Positions 10,418-21,712 of a stretch of 64,000 nucleotides of DNA are shown one piece after another. A model generated the notes under the pieces. It was not told the DNA's origin and searched no databases. It saw nothing but the letters and a program-made list of their open reading frames with translations. Both the position numbers and the translations under genes were made by a program. The stretch comes from Novakomyces olei (lineage: Eukaryota; Ascomycota; Novakomycetes; Novakomycetales; Novakomycetaceae). Where the stretch lies: NCBI GenBank assembly GCA_016906335.1, contig JADEYG010000012.1, positions 558,501-622,500 of the forward strand. Reading direction: 5' to 3'. Within the stretch, counting starts at the first letter, position 1, and the number at the start of each line of letters is the position of its first letter.

Positions 10418-11534
10418 TCATGAGGGCTCTAGACGAAAAATATGACTCTCCTCAAGCGCATATACCGTCAAAGTGCTTGAAATCTAGACGTTAATCAATG
10501 CCAAATTTAAATGTACTTACAATCAAACGAAATAATCGAGGTAATGTACCGGCCCACAGGAAAAGAATACCGCCTCGCTGCCTCAGTTTTTTTGCACAGT
10601 CCCACGTGCTCCCGTACATCTCTCGCGACCGCAAGGTCTGCATTTGTGTTTTGATTACATCAATCGGCTGAGTAGCGTAACTTGAATTAGCCAGCATGTA
10701 CGGGAAGACTGGGGCGATAGCATATTCAAAACAAAAGGTGATACGTAAACTATAACTGAATCCAATTTTGCCAGTGTGCAAGCGCAACCAAAAAAAAGAG
10801 GAAGAAATAGAACGAAACTTACACTGTAATAAAGGCAGAAATAGAGCCAATAGCCAAAGTCTCCACGGGCCCAATTTTCTCACCGGGAGGTAAATTGCCT
10901 TCAATAGTCTGCCGAATACCAATGTAAGAGGAAAACCTGATTGAGGATACAAAGCATGCTCGGAGCACTGTAGCAGTTGCACCCTTAGCAGCGTCCCTTA
11001 AAGTAGAGGGCCGAGATTTAGCTTCAATGTAGCTCGTCTTCCATGCTTCAAAAGGCGTTACAACAAACAGCGATTCGACCAGCCCAGTTAATGCACCTGC
11101 AAAAGCCGCCTTGGTAGCAGTAAAAGGCCGATTATGATCCATCAGATTGGTGATGCCTGTAAACACGGAATATCGAGCGGCATTTTTGGCTATAAATCCT
11201 GTGATTGCTGTAAGATTAGAGCCTGATACGCTTGTTCGTGTGCCATTTCGCTTACCAATACCCGACCCGCAAAAGCTGTCTCTTCCAGCCAAAGACCGAT
11301 ATGGTTTAGCAGGAATCTGCAATTGACGTTTTGTTTTGGCATAGTCTGTTGTTAGCGTTGCTGAGACTTTGATCTTTATCGCCGTTTACCAAAGGGATAA
11401 GTTACATAGTACGAAATTGCATTCACTGCGGCCGCTGCTGCCGCTCTGCTCAAAGACGGCTCTGGTCTTCCGCTTGTTTTTGGCGTTGCCGCTACACCTC
11501 CGCCGCCACTATTTACATCGGCGTTGATGCTCAT
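10418..11534 (-). CDS. CTP1: Mitochondrial citrate/tricarboxylate carrier (Ctp1 type)
   Basis: Exons 11534-11390, 11345-11256, 11207-10823, 10680-10521 and 10483-10418 give 281 aa, near the family's usual 290-300. Three mitochondrial-carrier signatures are present: YPFDYAKTKRQL (made by splicing exons 1 and 2), TPFEAWKTSYIEAK and QPIDVIKTQMQTL. The second and third repeats resemble the citrate carrier: LFVVTPFEAWKT, VLRACFVSSIRFSSY, and FITVYATQPIDVIKTQMQ across an intron. The family swaps citrate for malate or other anions over the inner membrane, exporting citrate for acetyl-CoA synthesis. Introns are 44, 48, 142 and 37 nt. The last exon is only 66 nt (SSTLTVYALEES). The substrate is inferred from sequence resemblance; another carrier of the same clade is possible. 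Confidence 0.85.
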
Positions 11535-12513
11535 ACGGGCTACTTTAGGCTCTACGGTTGATGTTGCGCTTTGAAATTTAGATCAATTACCTCATTGCCC
11601 CATAAAAATACTAATACTAAAAAATAATAATAAAGAGATCGTGGTATGAAGACCATACAATATAGTATATTGTATAGCACACAAAATATAGAAAAAGAAA
11701 ACAAAAATAATGGAAAAGTGTATTCTCTTTATCTACAAAAGAAGTTAAACAAGCGGCATGGCAAGATATGCAAAAGATATCTCCAGATGTCGATTGTTGT
11801 AATATTCTTGGAGAATAATATTCATGAGCCCATGAGGCTGTTCAATCTTAATTTCAAAGCGAATCTTTTTTTCTTTTTTTTTTCTTTTTTTTAGTTTTTC
11901 TTTTTTTCTGTTAGTTATCTAGATCTTTGAATTGCCATGAATAATCGTTGGTATATATGGCAATGCATGTATGCACTTCATCACAAAACATGCTAATTTG
12001 TTCTTGAAAATGTCTTTTTCAACAGACTGCTAATGCACGGCAGGCATTTGTGTCTGAGAATAAAATATTGAGGGAAAATAAGATCAATTTCTGAGAAACT
12101 GAAAACAAACATCAGCCAACAAAGTTGGGTGAATATGCCAATGCATAAAATAATGGTTTGAAAAGCGCAGAAGGAGGAAACGAAAACACATGTTTGATTG
12201 AAACATGGAACTTAAACTAGGAAGAAACCCTAGATATTTGATTCCCAGATTGGAGCATTTCTCAAAACAAAAACAGGTATAAACAAAAGTCAGGAGGTCG
12301 GCTGACGTAGGCTGAAAAGGAGCGGAATAGTTGGTGTATTGATATTTCTGGACTTTGAACGAAAAGATTTAAATCAAATCACCATAACCAGAATAATGGG
12401 GTTTCTTGCACAAGAACTTGAGAGAGAATGAAGTTTTAGTATTTTTTGTCAAAGACATGAATTTCTTTTTCTCCATTCCATTGATGGCAACTTATCGAGA
12501 AATTCTGATTTGG
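11535..12513. other. Gene-free spacer between the citrate carrier and DHH1
   Basis: 979 bp that is the upstream region of the carrier and the 3' flank of DHH1. A 50-base T-rich tract at about 11866-11915 (on the DHH1 strand, an A-rich tract) stands out; the rest is unstructured and A/T-rich. An 82-codon frame at 11646-11894 runs into the T tract as poly-Phe and looks fortuitous. I see no RNA gene. Confidence 0.6.
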
Positions 12514-14104
12514 CTATGCATCAGGTGCCAAACGCTGAGGCTGCACTTGAGGTCGAACAGAATCATGGTTAGCATGAGCTGAATCATAGTTCGGCCTTCG
12601 TCTCTGCGAGTCTACCCGCGCACTTCCACCTCTATAGCCTCCACCTCGACCACGACCAGTATGCTGCCTCTGAGCCGGATTGTAGTTTGTAGTCGTTCTC
12701 TCGTCAGGCATGATCATCGGGCGAGGAATACTGCCAGCATCATCGGGAGCCACATAAAGAGAAGGATCAATCGTTGCAGGGATAGGCTGAATTTCAGTAC
12801 CCAGCTCTTGCTCAATCTTGTAGAGATTGAACCGATCTTCCCAAGAGATAAAGCTGATTGCTAACCCACGGTGTCCGAAACGGCCGGATCGCCCGATACG
12901 ATGGAGATAGGTTTCAGCGTTCTTTGGAAAATCGAAATTTACAACAACATTAACAGCTTGAATATCAATACCGCGAGTCAAAAGGTCAGAGCAAACCAAG
13001 TTGCGGCAAGCACCTTGACGGAAATCATGGAAAACACGGTTACGGTGGCTTTGCAGCATTTTCGCATGCGAAAAGAAACAAGAATAACCCAATTCAGTGA
13101 TTTTGCGAGCAAGCAGTTCCACCCGATTGGTAGAGTTGCAAAAGATGATGGACTGGTTGATTTGGAGCTTAGAAAAAAGCGTGTTTAAGCAGTGAACCTT
13201 TTGACGTTCTTCAACAAAAGCGTAATACTGCGTAACACCACGCAGGGTAAGTTCATCCATAAGATTGATTTCGTATGGTTTGTTGAGATGCTTTAGCGTA
13301 AAATCTTTAACAATCAACGGAAAAGTTGCACTGAAAAGCATAATTTGCCTTTCCTTGGGAAAAAACGCGAGTAATCTCTCGATTGTTGGCGTAAATTCAG
13401 GGCTCAGAAGCTTATCTGCTTCATCCACAACAAAAGTGCCAGCCTTGCTAAAGTCAGCAACACCCTTTCCTGCCAGATCAAGGATACGTCCGGGAGTCCC
13501 AACCACAATGTGGACTGTTTCTCCAAGCCGAAGAATATCGTCCTTTAAGGTTGTGCCTCCTGTAGTAACCATCACGTGAATGCCCAGATGCTTGCCTAGT
13601 GTCTTACACACCTGAGAGACTTGTAGAGCAAGTTCACGTGTGGGCACTAATACAAGAGCTTGGATAAATTCTTTTTTCGTATCGATTTTTTCCAGTGTCG
13701 GGATGACAAATGCCGCCGTCTTACCCGTTCCGTTTTTAGCCCTCGCAAGAATATCCCGACCAGCAAGAGCAATAGGAATGGCTTCCTCCTGAACTGGTGA
13801 AGGCTTTTCAAATCCGCTTTCAAAAATACCCATTAAAAGATCCCGTTTCAACATAAAATCACTAAACTCCAAACCCTTTGTAGCCAACACATCCTGGATA
13901 TTAGTATGCCGCTCCAGTCCATTCTACTAGAACTAAATTTCTTCTGACTAATATTTTGCATTCTAATTTGGTGTCCAAACTTACATCTGTCTGAGGCCGT
14001 CCGTCTCTTTTCACTGGGGCTGAAGAGGCAGCTGGCGCTACCGGTGCATGCCCGTGTCCATTCAAAGACACTGATTGAAATTGATTCTCGAGTGACGCTG
14101 CCAT
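12514..14104 (-). CDS. DHH1: DEAD-box RNA helicase Dhh1/DDX6
   Basis: Exons 14104-13985 and 13893-12514 give 499 aa, with a 91-nt intron. Dhh1 promotes mRNA decapping and translational repression in P-bodies with Pat1, Dcp2 and Not1. Motifs in order: [14 protein letters not shown] (Q motif), [10 protein letters not shown] (Walker A), [70 protein letters not shown] and [14 protein letters not shown]. The exon junction restores [13 protein letters not shown], a hallmark of this subfamily. The C-terminal tail is rich in Gly, Arg, Asn and Gln, typical of P-body proteins. Start chosen at [14 protein letters not shown] in exon 1, which keeps phase. Confidence 0.96.
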
Positions 14105-15064
14105 AGATCACACTTAATGCAAAATTGTTATAAGTCAACAAGCATAAGAACTGCTGAAACTGTCGTCCGAAAAAGTCTTTTAATTTGAAATAATATAAAA
14201 TTTGCTCCGGTACAAGGGAATACAAACTTTAAAGGATCAAATACACGTTAGCTTTGCCAGAAGATACAAAACAGATATATATTGGGAACGCTGAATGTGC
14301 TTTCATCTAGAATCTAAGTCCCGCTTACCTTGACGCTTTATTGTTCCGTTTGCTCTGATGAAAAGTTGTGAGTAAACGTGTATCGCTTTATTGCCCAGAG
14401 CAATTATCTTTTTTTCTTCACAAGAGTATCCGCTATAGGGTTGTGTGTACGGCTTATAAGACAAAATCGTAAACGGAATTTTACAGTAATCATAAAAATG
14501 ATAATAATAATAATTATAACAAGATTATTATTAGTAGAGTACTATTGGAATAAATCTATTTTACGTTTTGCATTCGTGGATACTTGTCCAAAAAGTCAAG
14601 TACACTTGTGCGCGCCAGGGGAAACTGGTCATTGTGCCTCGTTCAGGACTAAAATCGCCGAGCTGTATTGAGCGAGTACTGACAAGGTCCGCCAATAAAT
14701 CTATGTAAATCCCACTATATTCGCCCAGTCAATGCTTGCTGTGCAAATTGGAGAGTAGCAAATACCTTGTTATTTAATGGCGCAGTAATAGATTCATAAG
14801 ATTTTTCAACTGCACTCTGATTCCAAGGCGCCATGAAAATGCCAAGACAGGTTTGAAATATCTATTAAAGGTTTTGCCATCACAAAAATGTATCAAATAT
14901 CGTTGTATTGCACGCAAATAATTAACTCTATGGTAAACGCCAAATGAATTGAAAAGGCCAAGAAATTGGTAATCACAGGGGTATCGAATCTTTTTCAGCC
15001 CGGTTACGATAAAAGATCAGCTAAAGGCAAAACAGGCGCATGCCTATGAAAAAAAGTATAAATG
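14105..15064. other. Gene-free spacer between DHH1 and SMC6
   Basis: 960 bp holding the DHH1 upstream region and the SMC6 3' flank. A 97-codon plus-strand frame at 14378-14671 resembles nothing and has no splice support. I looked for tRNA and snRNA boxes and saw none I could defend. Some A/T runs (ATAATAATAATAATTATAA near 14500) occur. Confidence 0.55.
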
Positions 15065-18000
15065 TTAGAACAGAACCAAATTCCAAACAAACGTGCTAAA
15101 GCATCCATTCACCCACGAGGATCGTTGAGCCTGGATAGTTAGTTTTGGGTTTACTTTATTACCATACCGAATGATCCTGACATTCTCTGAACTCGTCGAG
15201 GTCATGCTTTGAGGCGTCAGGAAAATAAACTGTGCGTCTCTCGTGGCAGAGGCAGCTTTTACAAGCATATCTAGACTAATTGACCTGTTGACAGCATCCA
15301 TGAATACATCAAACTCGTCCAGACATCTCAATGGGCTGCTCATAGCGTTCCACACAGCCAGTAAAAGGCATACTGTGGAATACGATTTCTCTCCGCCGGA
15401 AAGGCCTCTTAGTGAAGTTGGACCACTACTGTGAGTATCGTTTGGCTGAATCAAAGCGTCCAGTGTCCGTGATTCATGCTTGATAACCAATTTTCCCGTA
15501 AATCCTCTCTGTAAAAGGTTCTCTTGAAACAGATTTTTCGTTCTCAGAGTAATGAGAATCCGAAACTCCTGCCATCGACGCTGACGCATTTCTATCGTAC
15601 GTTGCAGCAACGCAACCATACGATCAAGCGCGTTGTACTGCATACGAGCTTGCTCATACTGCTCCATACTCTTCCGCATTTCTAAAGCTACTTCCTCCAC
15701 TGTTCGTCCAATCCTCTGCTGAGACTCATCCACTTTCTTGGCCAATAAAGCGATCTTTCGGTCAAGACTTGAAGCCGAATTATGGACCGGGACCTGGTCA
15801 CAGATGGCTCTGGCAATATGCAAAGCATCCTCATGTATCTCCCTTGCCTGTAAGATTTCCGACTCGAGTCGTGCCCTGTATTCCGTATGCTTTTCCATTG
15901 ATCTTTGCCAGTGCTCCAGATGTTTAATCGCCTTGTCTTTTTCCCCAGCAATTTCATCGATCTTGGATTGTTCTGCTTGTACTAGCGCTAGTACTTCCGA
16001 CTTTTCTGCTAACAGTTCGTCCTTTCTTGCCTCCAATTGCCTCATCTTCTCTTGAGCCTCGGCCGATTGGGCTTTAATGCCAGATAGCTGATTCTGATAT
16101 GAGTCAAACGCTTCCTGAGCATCTCGACGGGATTCTTCCAATGAAGCACTGCGTGCATCACTGTCGATTCTGCTCTCCAGAGACGAACGCAGCTCGTCAA
16201 TCTCATAGTTAATCTTGTTGATTGAGCTGTGCATCTTGCTTGACTCGGCATTACACTCTGCTTCCTGCCTCGTGTAGCTTGACTTTGCTTCAATGCAGGC
16301 CTTAATGTCCTCCTGGCACTGTGATAAAGCTGTCCGAAGCTCAGTCAACGCGTTACGCGTGCGTGCTATTTCATGCTCAGCATTCTTGCTCAGCCTATTG
16401 GGCCCTCTCCATTTATCTACTGGAGTAGTAGAAGAAGCACCTCTGGCTCCACCAACTTTGAAAGCTCCTTCTCCGCTTGCGTCCAATGCATAGCACTGAA
16501 CAACATTCCGTGGCCGTGTGTACATGACTCTGTCCGCCTCTGCTCTGTCCTCGATCAGAATGACTGACTCTATAGAGTGTCGCACAATCAAAAGCCGAAG
16601 AATCCATTCGTCTTTAAACTCCATTGTGCGCGAGATTGTATTATATTCGGCCGAGGGTTCTCCTGTGGAAAAGTCAAAAAGTTCCCTGCCGAGCACGTGC
16701 ACTGTTGCCGTCTGCACATCTACTCTTCGCATGAGATTAAGAAGAGTGCGCCGGTCATCATGGTTCTCAACTAGAAAGCTGTTTAATGACTGTCCAAAAA
16801 ATGCCTCCAACGTATCGCTCCATTTAGGAACTTTGACCGTGACATATAGGCCCAGTGGCCCTATGGGCTTTTGCTTGAACCGATGGCTGTTTCGTTCGAT
16901 TTCTTTCAGCAATAAATTTATGTTTTTGCCAAAGGCAGACAAATGATTCTCTTTGGCTGTTTCTAAATCTCGCAATCGAGACAAATGGTCGTCGATGGCT
17001 TTGTGAGTTACGTCCTGCTTCTGCTTCAAATCAGCCTGCCGGCGGACCTGCTGCTCAATACCGTCTCGCAATTGTTGTTTGCGCTCGCTTATTTCACTCA
17101 ATTTTTGCTTTAACAATTCTATCTCACTTTGCTTTGACGATATCTCTCCATTGATACGCTGTTTTTCCTGTTCTACTTCGCGTGAGGCAATTTCTTTTTC
17201 CTTATTTATGGCCGCTTGAAATTCTTGGATTTGTTTACGGGCCTGTTTGGCGCTTATGTCGGCCTCTCTGCCAACAGAATTGAGCTCTCGAAACTCACGA
17301 AGCCACCGCATCGACTCCCGCTCATTCTCTTGTAGTTTTGATGCTAATGGAGCCGTTTCATTGTCCTCAATCTGCCGTATCTTTTCGATGTGGCTACACA
17401 TGGCTTGCTCATACTCCTCAATAAATCGTTTGGAGTCCTTTTGCTTGGAAAGAATCTCTTTAATCTTATCTTGCTGCTTTTGTATGTGCTCTTCGTACCG
17501 TGTAACGCTGTCAGCCTTCTCCTTAACTTGCGCCCATGCCATTTCGTCTTTGAGCCGATCTAGCTGATCCTGAAGTGCACGTGTATTTTCTGTCTCTTCA
17601 AAGAGTGAACGTGCCCGGTCCGCCTGCTTTTCCAAGTCCTCTAGTTCATTCTTTTGCTGTTGCAGCTTGCTAAGTGCGGTAGCGATGCTCTGATTAATCG
17701 TATCATAATCATGCTCAAGCTGTTTGAGCTGAACACCCTGCATAAACAGCTCATACTTTTCAGAGGGCTTGGAGTTGCCCAAAAATTGCTTGGCTACGTC
17801 CTGGTTCAGGATGTTTAGTGGGTTGGTTACATCAATTGCCGTATGGTCTAAATAATCGTCCAGATCCTCGCGCTTGCGTGAGACCACATTATTAGACGCG
17901 TTCCTTAGCCTGTAGGAATTCTGATTTCCACTGGCAGATATTAGGCGCTCAATAGTAATTCTTTCTCCAAAAACCTCAGGCCTGTATGCATCCACTCCAC

Positions 18001-18487
18001 AGTTCTTCATAACAATCGTCACGCAAGCCGTGTCCTTACCTTCCTTCACAAGGCCCTTGATACTCGTTCCACGGTTGGTTACGGCCGCCTTTGCCCCAAG
18101 GCATACGGTCAAAGCTGTTAAAATTGCACTTTTCCCACTGCCATTATGGCCCACAATAAAATTAATATTAGGACCAAACTCAACCTCTAAATGCGTATGG
18201 CACATGAAATTGCGCAGAATCATCTTTTCAATAACTCCATGCTGAGCAAAGTCTCGCGATCGTGCTGTTGAGTTAAGCTCCGTGGAAGGAACGCCAAGAC
18301 GGTCTATCAGCGAATCTGTTTGCGCGTCATTTTGTACCAACTCGTCTTGATGATCTTGCGCATTAGACCGCTCTAATTTTGCACGCTTTAGTACTGACGC
18401 TGAATGCACACGCGCTTTAGCGTTACTATCACATTGATTGCTTGAATCGCTGTCCGAACGGACGCGCCTTTTGACCACGACCGGCAT
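15065..18487 (-). CDS. SMC6: SMC6, ATPase subunit of the Smc5/6 complex
   Basis: Single exon, 1140 aa, normal for Smc6. The protein pairs with Smc5 in the complex that resolves recombination and replication intermediates. Walker A GHNGSGKS is at residues 113-120, preceded by ILRNFMCHTHLEVEFGP. LNILNQDVAKQFLGNS is an Smc6-type motif. Long coiled coils (about 250-480 and 690-950) flank a hinge that includes GPLGLYVTVKVPKWSDTLE. The C-terminal signature LRGLSGGEKSYSTV and Walker B LRCLDEFDVFMD follow. A (TAA)n repeat ends about 38 bp upstream of the start codon. The tail after IRYGNKVNP is a little longer than usual. Confidence 0.96.
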   Translation of the reverse strand: MPVVVKRRVRSDSDSSNQCDSNAKARVHSASVLKRAKLERSNAQDHQDELVQNDAQTDSLIDRLGVPSTELNSTARSRDFAQHGVIEKMILRNFMCHTHLEVEFGPNINFIVGHNGSGKSAILTALTVCLGAKAAVTNRGTSIKGLVKEGKDTACVTIVMKNCGVDAYRPEVFGERITIERLISASGNQNSYRLRNASNNVVSRKREDLDDYLDHTAIDVTNPLNILNQDVAKQFLGNSKPSEKYELFMQGVQLKQLEHDYDTINQSIATALSKLQQQKNELEDLEKQADRARSLFEETENTRALQDQLDRLKDEMAWAQVKEKADSVTRYEEHIQKQQDKIKEILSKQKDSKRFIEEYEQAMCSHIEKIRQIEDNETAPLASKLQENERESMRWLREFRELNSVGREADISAKQARKQIQEFQAAINKEKEIASREVEQEKQRINGEISSKQSEIELLKQKLSEISERKQQLRDGIEQQVRRQADLKQKQDVTHKAIDDHLSRLRDLETAKENHLSAFGKNINLLLKEIERNSHRFKQKPIGPLGLYVTVKVPKWSDTLEAFFGQSLNSFLVENHDDRRTLLNLMRRVDVQTATVHVLGRELFDFSTGEPSAEYNTISRTMEFKDEWILRLLIVRHSIESVILIEDRAEADRVMYTRPRNVVQCYALDASGEGAFKVGGARGASSTTPVDKWRGPNRLSKNAEHEIARTRNALTELRTALSQCQEDIKACIEAKSSYTRQEAECNAESSKMHSSINKINYEIDELRSSLESRIDSDARSASLEESRRDAQEAFDSYQNQLSGIKAQSAEAQEKMRQLEARKDELLAEKSEVLALVQAEQSKIDEIAGEKDKAIKHLEHWQRSMEKHTEYRARLESEILQAREIHEDALHIARAICDQVPVHNSASSLDRKIALLAKKVDESQQRIGRTVEEVALEMRKSMEQYEQARMQYNALDRMVALLQRTIEMRQRRWQEFRILITLRTKNLFQENLLQRGFTGKLVIKHESRTLDALIQPNDTHSSGPTSLRGLSGGEKSYSTVCLLLAVWNAMSSPLRCLDEFDVFMDAVNRSISLDMLVKAASATRDAQFIFLTPQSMTSTSSENVRIIRYGNKVNPKLTIQAQRSSWVNGCFSTFVWNLVLF

Positions 18488-18522
18488 GCAGACGCGTCGG
18501 TAAATAGTACAAAAGCAGCGTA

Positions 18523-18634
<112 letters not shown>

Positions 18635-18740
18635 CTGGTTTTATATAGAGCACTATATAGTATATTGGTCATGTAAGGTTCTATGTGCATTACAAATCCC
18701 ACTCTTTCTACATTATATAAATCCACACTGCGCAAGCTGA

Positions 18741-19775
18741 TCAAACTGCCACTTTTGCCAGATAATCTTTTACTTTGCCAACCAGCAATGGCCGAACATG
18801 AGCCTGTTTCTCACCGTTCAAATTGTGACTAGCTCCAGGAATTATGGCACTAGCAGGATCCCAAATGCTTGCCCCATTACCATCTGATGCAGCCTGCCAG
18901 CGTTTCAGTAGCCCCTCTTTATCCACACTTTTAGGTACATGCTCGTCATTGCCGGAGTTCAAGACAAGCAGCGTTGAGCGCAGTAAGCCTCTGGAGCCAA
19001 TTGCTCCAAAAGTCTGGCGAAATCTTTCATCAGTCAAGTCGGAACTAAACAGATCGTCCGTAGCTGGATCACGTGGACTGTCGGGACTAGCAAGGCTTAG
19101 GAAGCGCTCGCTTGTTAGTGGCACATTTGAAGCGAACTGTAGTCGTGCAAGTAGCGGCAATGGGACTAGAGTATCCACTGAGCCTTCATAAGTATGCTTT
19201 TTAGCCTGATCCACGATTTTTAGACAAACTTGCTTTAGCTTCTCGCCATCAGCTCCGTCAAAAGACTCGTTTATTGCTTCTCGGTCAGAAACGGCCGCTT
19301 GTACAATTGCTCCATCAACAGGGCCACGCTTGATTGGATCGCGACGCGCACTTGCACCCTGCTTTCCGGCCTCTCGCGGGTTTGGTCGGTACAGGTAATG
19401 GATAACGTCTTGGCTGCCCGTTGAATGGCCCATAATTACGACTCTGCCTCCGTCCTTATAGCGCCGGACATAAGCAACTGCCTCGGCTATTTCATCAGCA
19501 TCCAGGTCCAAGTTTTGCATGCCCCATTGATTGTATGACGAGGACAGAACGAGATTAAAAACGGACCAATCCGTCGCCGCTAAAGCACGCGCAATGTCAG
19601 CAACATAATGAACCGTGCCTAAACCGTCACCGAGGCCGCCAATAAACAATAAACTGTTTGGCCGTTCGCGCGAGTCAAGCACGTGCTCAAACGCCGTAAG
19701 CGAACCAGACTATCGGTTAAAAGTGAAGGACAAAAGATTGCGTACATAATTATGCAGTTTGCCTGGTAAGGCCAT
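18741..19775 (-). CDS. DUF1749 alpha/beta-hydrolase
   Basis: Exons 19775-19746 (30 nt, ten codons) and 19709-18741 give 332 aa. The 36-nt intron (GTACGC...TTTTAACCGATAG) joins MALPGKLHNY to SGSLTAFEHVLDSRERPN. The family core is present: NSLLFIGGLGDGLGTVHY, SSSYNQWGMQNLD and the nucleophile elbow GHSTGSQD. EHVPKSVDKEGLLKRW and PGASHNLNG supply plausible Asp/Glu and His partners. DUF1749 proteins are common in fungi. The Aspergillus siderophore hydrolase SidJ carries this domain as I recall, so an ester-cleaving role is possible, but the substrate here is unknown. Without the intron a stop interrupts the N-terminus, which supports the splice. Confidence 0.85.
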
Positions 19776-20225
19776 CGTGGAGACAGATATTGGTTGTATG
19801 TAGCTTTATATTTTATATATTATTCATAATTAATTATGTAATTGCGTAGCTATTAAGGCTAATTAACTAAAATTGGCTAATTAGCTAAAAGCTTTACTTT
19901 AGTCAGCCGATCAGTCCCAAGACCGAAGGGTCTGGTAGAGCTCATCGCGGTTGCAATGTCTCGGCTTTTCTGTCTTGTTCATCTAGTTTTCATATCAGAA
20001 ATTTGGTCTTTAATCTAATGTAGTTCACCAAGAATACACATATAAAAGTAGGAAGGCTCCAAATGTTTTCATTGAGAGAAGAATAGATGATTAGTCAAAC
20101 AAAGAAGCAGATCGTTGAGCTCCTGACACGATTTGGAATGTTCAAACCAGTTTATTAATGCGCTAAAAAGACTATGGAAATTTAAATAAAAAAAGATCTC
20201 AACACTCACCGGCACATCTCATGTG

Positions 20226-21010
20226 ACACTGATGAATTAGATTCACCGCGTGTCAGTATAAGAGGTGTCGGTCAGAGGGATCTCTAAGGCGTTGACGGGT
20301 CATATGCGCCGGTGGACGTTGTGACTCTGTTATTGAACGAATACACACAACGGTGCAAATAGCAATCAGAACAATAAGAGTGGGTCACCAGCGGTAAGGT
20401 CCTGCTGTGAGCACTAGGCCAGCGGTGTCCCTCCAAGATCAACTTTCAAATCCATAGTGCTCCAACTTAATACAAACAAGATCAATGCTTGAGAGCACCC
20501 CCCAGCTGGCTATACAGCACAGAAGCTGATGAAGCCCGATCTTGCCGTACAAGCGGAATGGAAATTAGGCCAATGCATGGAAAACCGTGTTCCAACGCAA
20601 TACAACTGCCAAATGCCAAATCAACTAGCCCAAAGCCACCCCTCTATGCCTAGCGGAAATCTGCCCAGTCCTAAAGCCACAGTCGGCGATAGCGGTAGTC
20701 CTTGTCCGGACCTGAGACATAGAGGGGCCCCGAACGTGCCGTCTCCAAAGTCAATGCAGGGCCAAAAAATCACCGAAAAACCTGGAAAGACTCCAAAAAA
20801 AGGGAGGAATGGCCACGCCGGTATCGAACACCCATTACCGAGCGGAAAACAAGCCCTGCAACCACAAGTTTGAGCGGACAGAGTCCGTACCCCGGCTAAA
20901 AGGTGATTTACCAGGTGACAAACAAGTGCGGGAAATAGCGTCCGGTCCTCGGGATCCCGAAGGATGGGGAACTAGGGGAGCGAAACCACCTGGCTTTATA
21001 CCCTGGCCAT
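20226..21010. other. Unidentified GC-richer segment, possible mobile-element remnant
   Basis: The base composition differs from its A/T-rich flanks. Overlapping plus-strand frames at 20529-20873 (Pro/Lys/Gly/Gln-rich, 114 codons) and 20809-21012 (67 codons) have no recognised domain. The leader-like part begins near TGTGACACTG at 20222. A decayed LTR-type element fragment is one possibility, but I see no second terminal repeat, reverse transcriptase or integrase. It could equally be ordinary sequence. Confidence 0.2.
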
Positions 21011-21030
21011 GAGGCCCTTTGCAAATTTGC

Positions 21031-21513
21031 AATCACAGAAACGTTCTAATTACCTCAATTCTGGTTACGAAAACGGATAAGATTCTCCAAAAATTCGACT
21101 TTGATCACAGAAACGTTCTAATTCCCTCAATTTCAATCACGAAAACGGACGAAATGCTCCAAAAATTCGACTTTAATCACAGAAACGTTCTAATTCCCTC
21201 AATTTCAATCACGAAAACGCGTAAAATGCTCCAAAAAATTCGACGATAATCACAGAAACGTTTCATTTCCCCACTATTTATTCCGAAAACGTGTAAAAGT
21301 GCATATAGGAGTCACACTGGTCCTGTTTTCGTGTTCAAACTCATCTGTGCCGACGCGCGAAATTGAGGCAGATCCCGTTTTCGTGACGATCGACCTGTTT
21401 GGCCGATATATCAATTTAAGGGCCGTATGTGATTGGTCAGTCTAATGTATTAAGGCACGTTTTCGTTCTCTGTGTACCAAACAAGTAATAGTGCTAATCG
21501 CGTTTCTGTGATT
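21031..21513. repeat. Motif array with inverted ends: 72-bp tandem repeat and CACGAAAA sites
   Basis: Three full copies and one partial copy of a 72-73-bp unit start at 21032, 21104, 21176 and 21249. Each unit holds ATCACAGAAACG and a variant ATCACGAAAACG about 32 bp later. After about 21300 the same motif recurs inverted: TTTTCGTG at 21326 and 21378, GTTTTCGTT near 21461 and CGTTTCTGTGATT at 21501-21513. The first and last 13 bp are exact inverses (AATCACAGAAACG), like a small TIR element. CACGAAAA also equals the yeast SCB cell-cycle site, and one ACGCGT (MCB) is present. It could be a miniature inverted-repeat element, a regulatory array or both. Confidence 0.75.
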
Positions 21514-21679
21514 TTATATTTAGTACCAAGTAATGCATAATTTTCTTATTAGAATGTTGGTAAAAGTCACAAGTGATTCGGCATAGTAAGGCAGTCGAGA
21601 TAATATACATACATTATGTTGAGTATTTGTTGCACGCTCCATAATTATGTGATCCAAGAAATTGTATAGGTACTTATAT

Positions 21680-21712
21680 AAGGGTTAATCCCTTATATTA
21701 TAAGGATTAACC
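21680..21712. repeat. Short inverted repeat (hairpin)
   Basis: GGGTTAATCCCTTATA is followed after a few bases by ATAAGGATTAACC, its inverse apart from one extra C. It lies in the POM152 3' flank. It might be a terminator-like or TF-dimer site, or may be chance in A/T-rich DNA. Confidence 0.5.

Noticed and set aside
14378-14671. 97-codon frame in the DHH1-SMC6 spacer
   Set aside because: Low-complexity Ile/Arg/Phe content over (ATA)n-like sequence, and no family resemblance.
20222-20400. Possible solo terminal repeat beginning TGTGACACTG
   Set aside because: No clear opposite end, no flanking duplication and no second copy in the window; too weak to call an element.
20529-20873. 114-codon frame in the GC-richer segment
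   Set aside because: No recognised domain, no splice support and no homologous neighbour, so it is not annotated as a gene.
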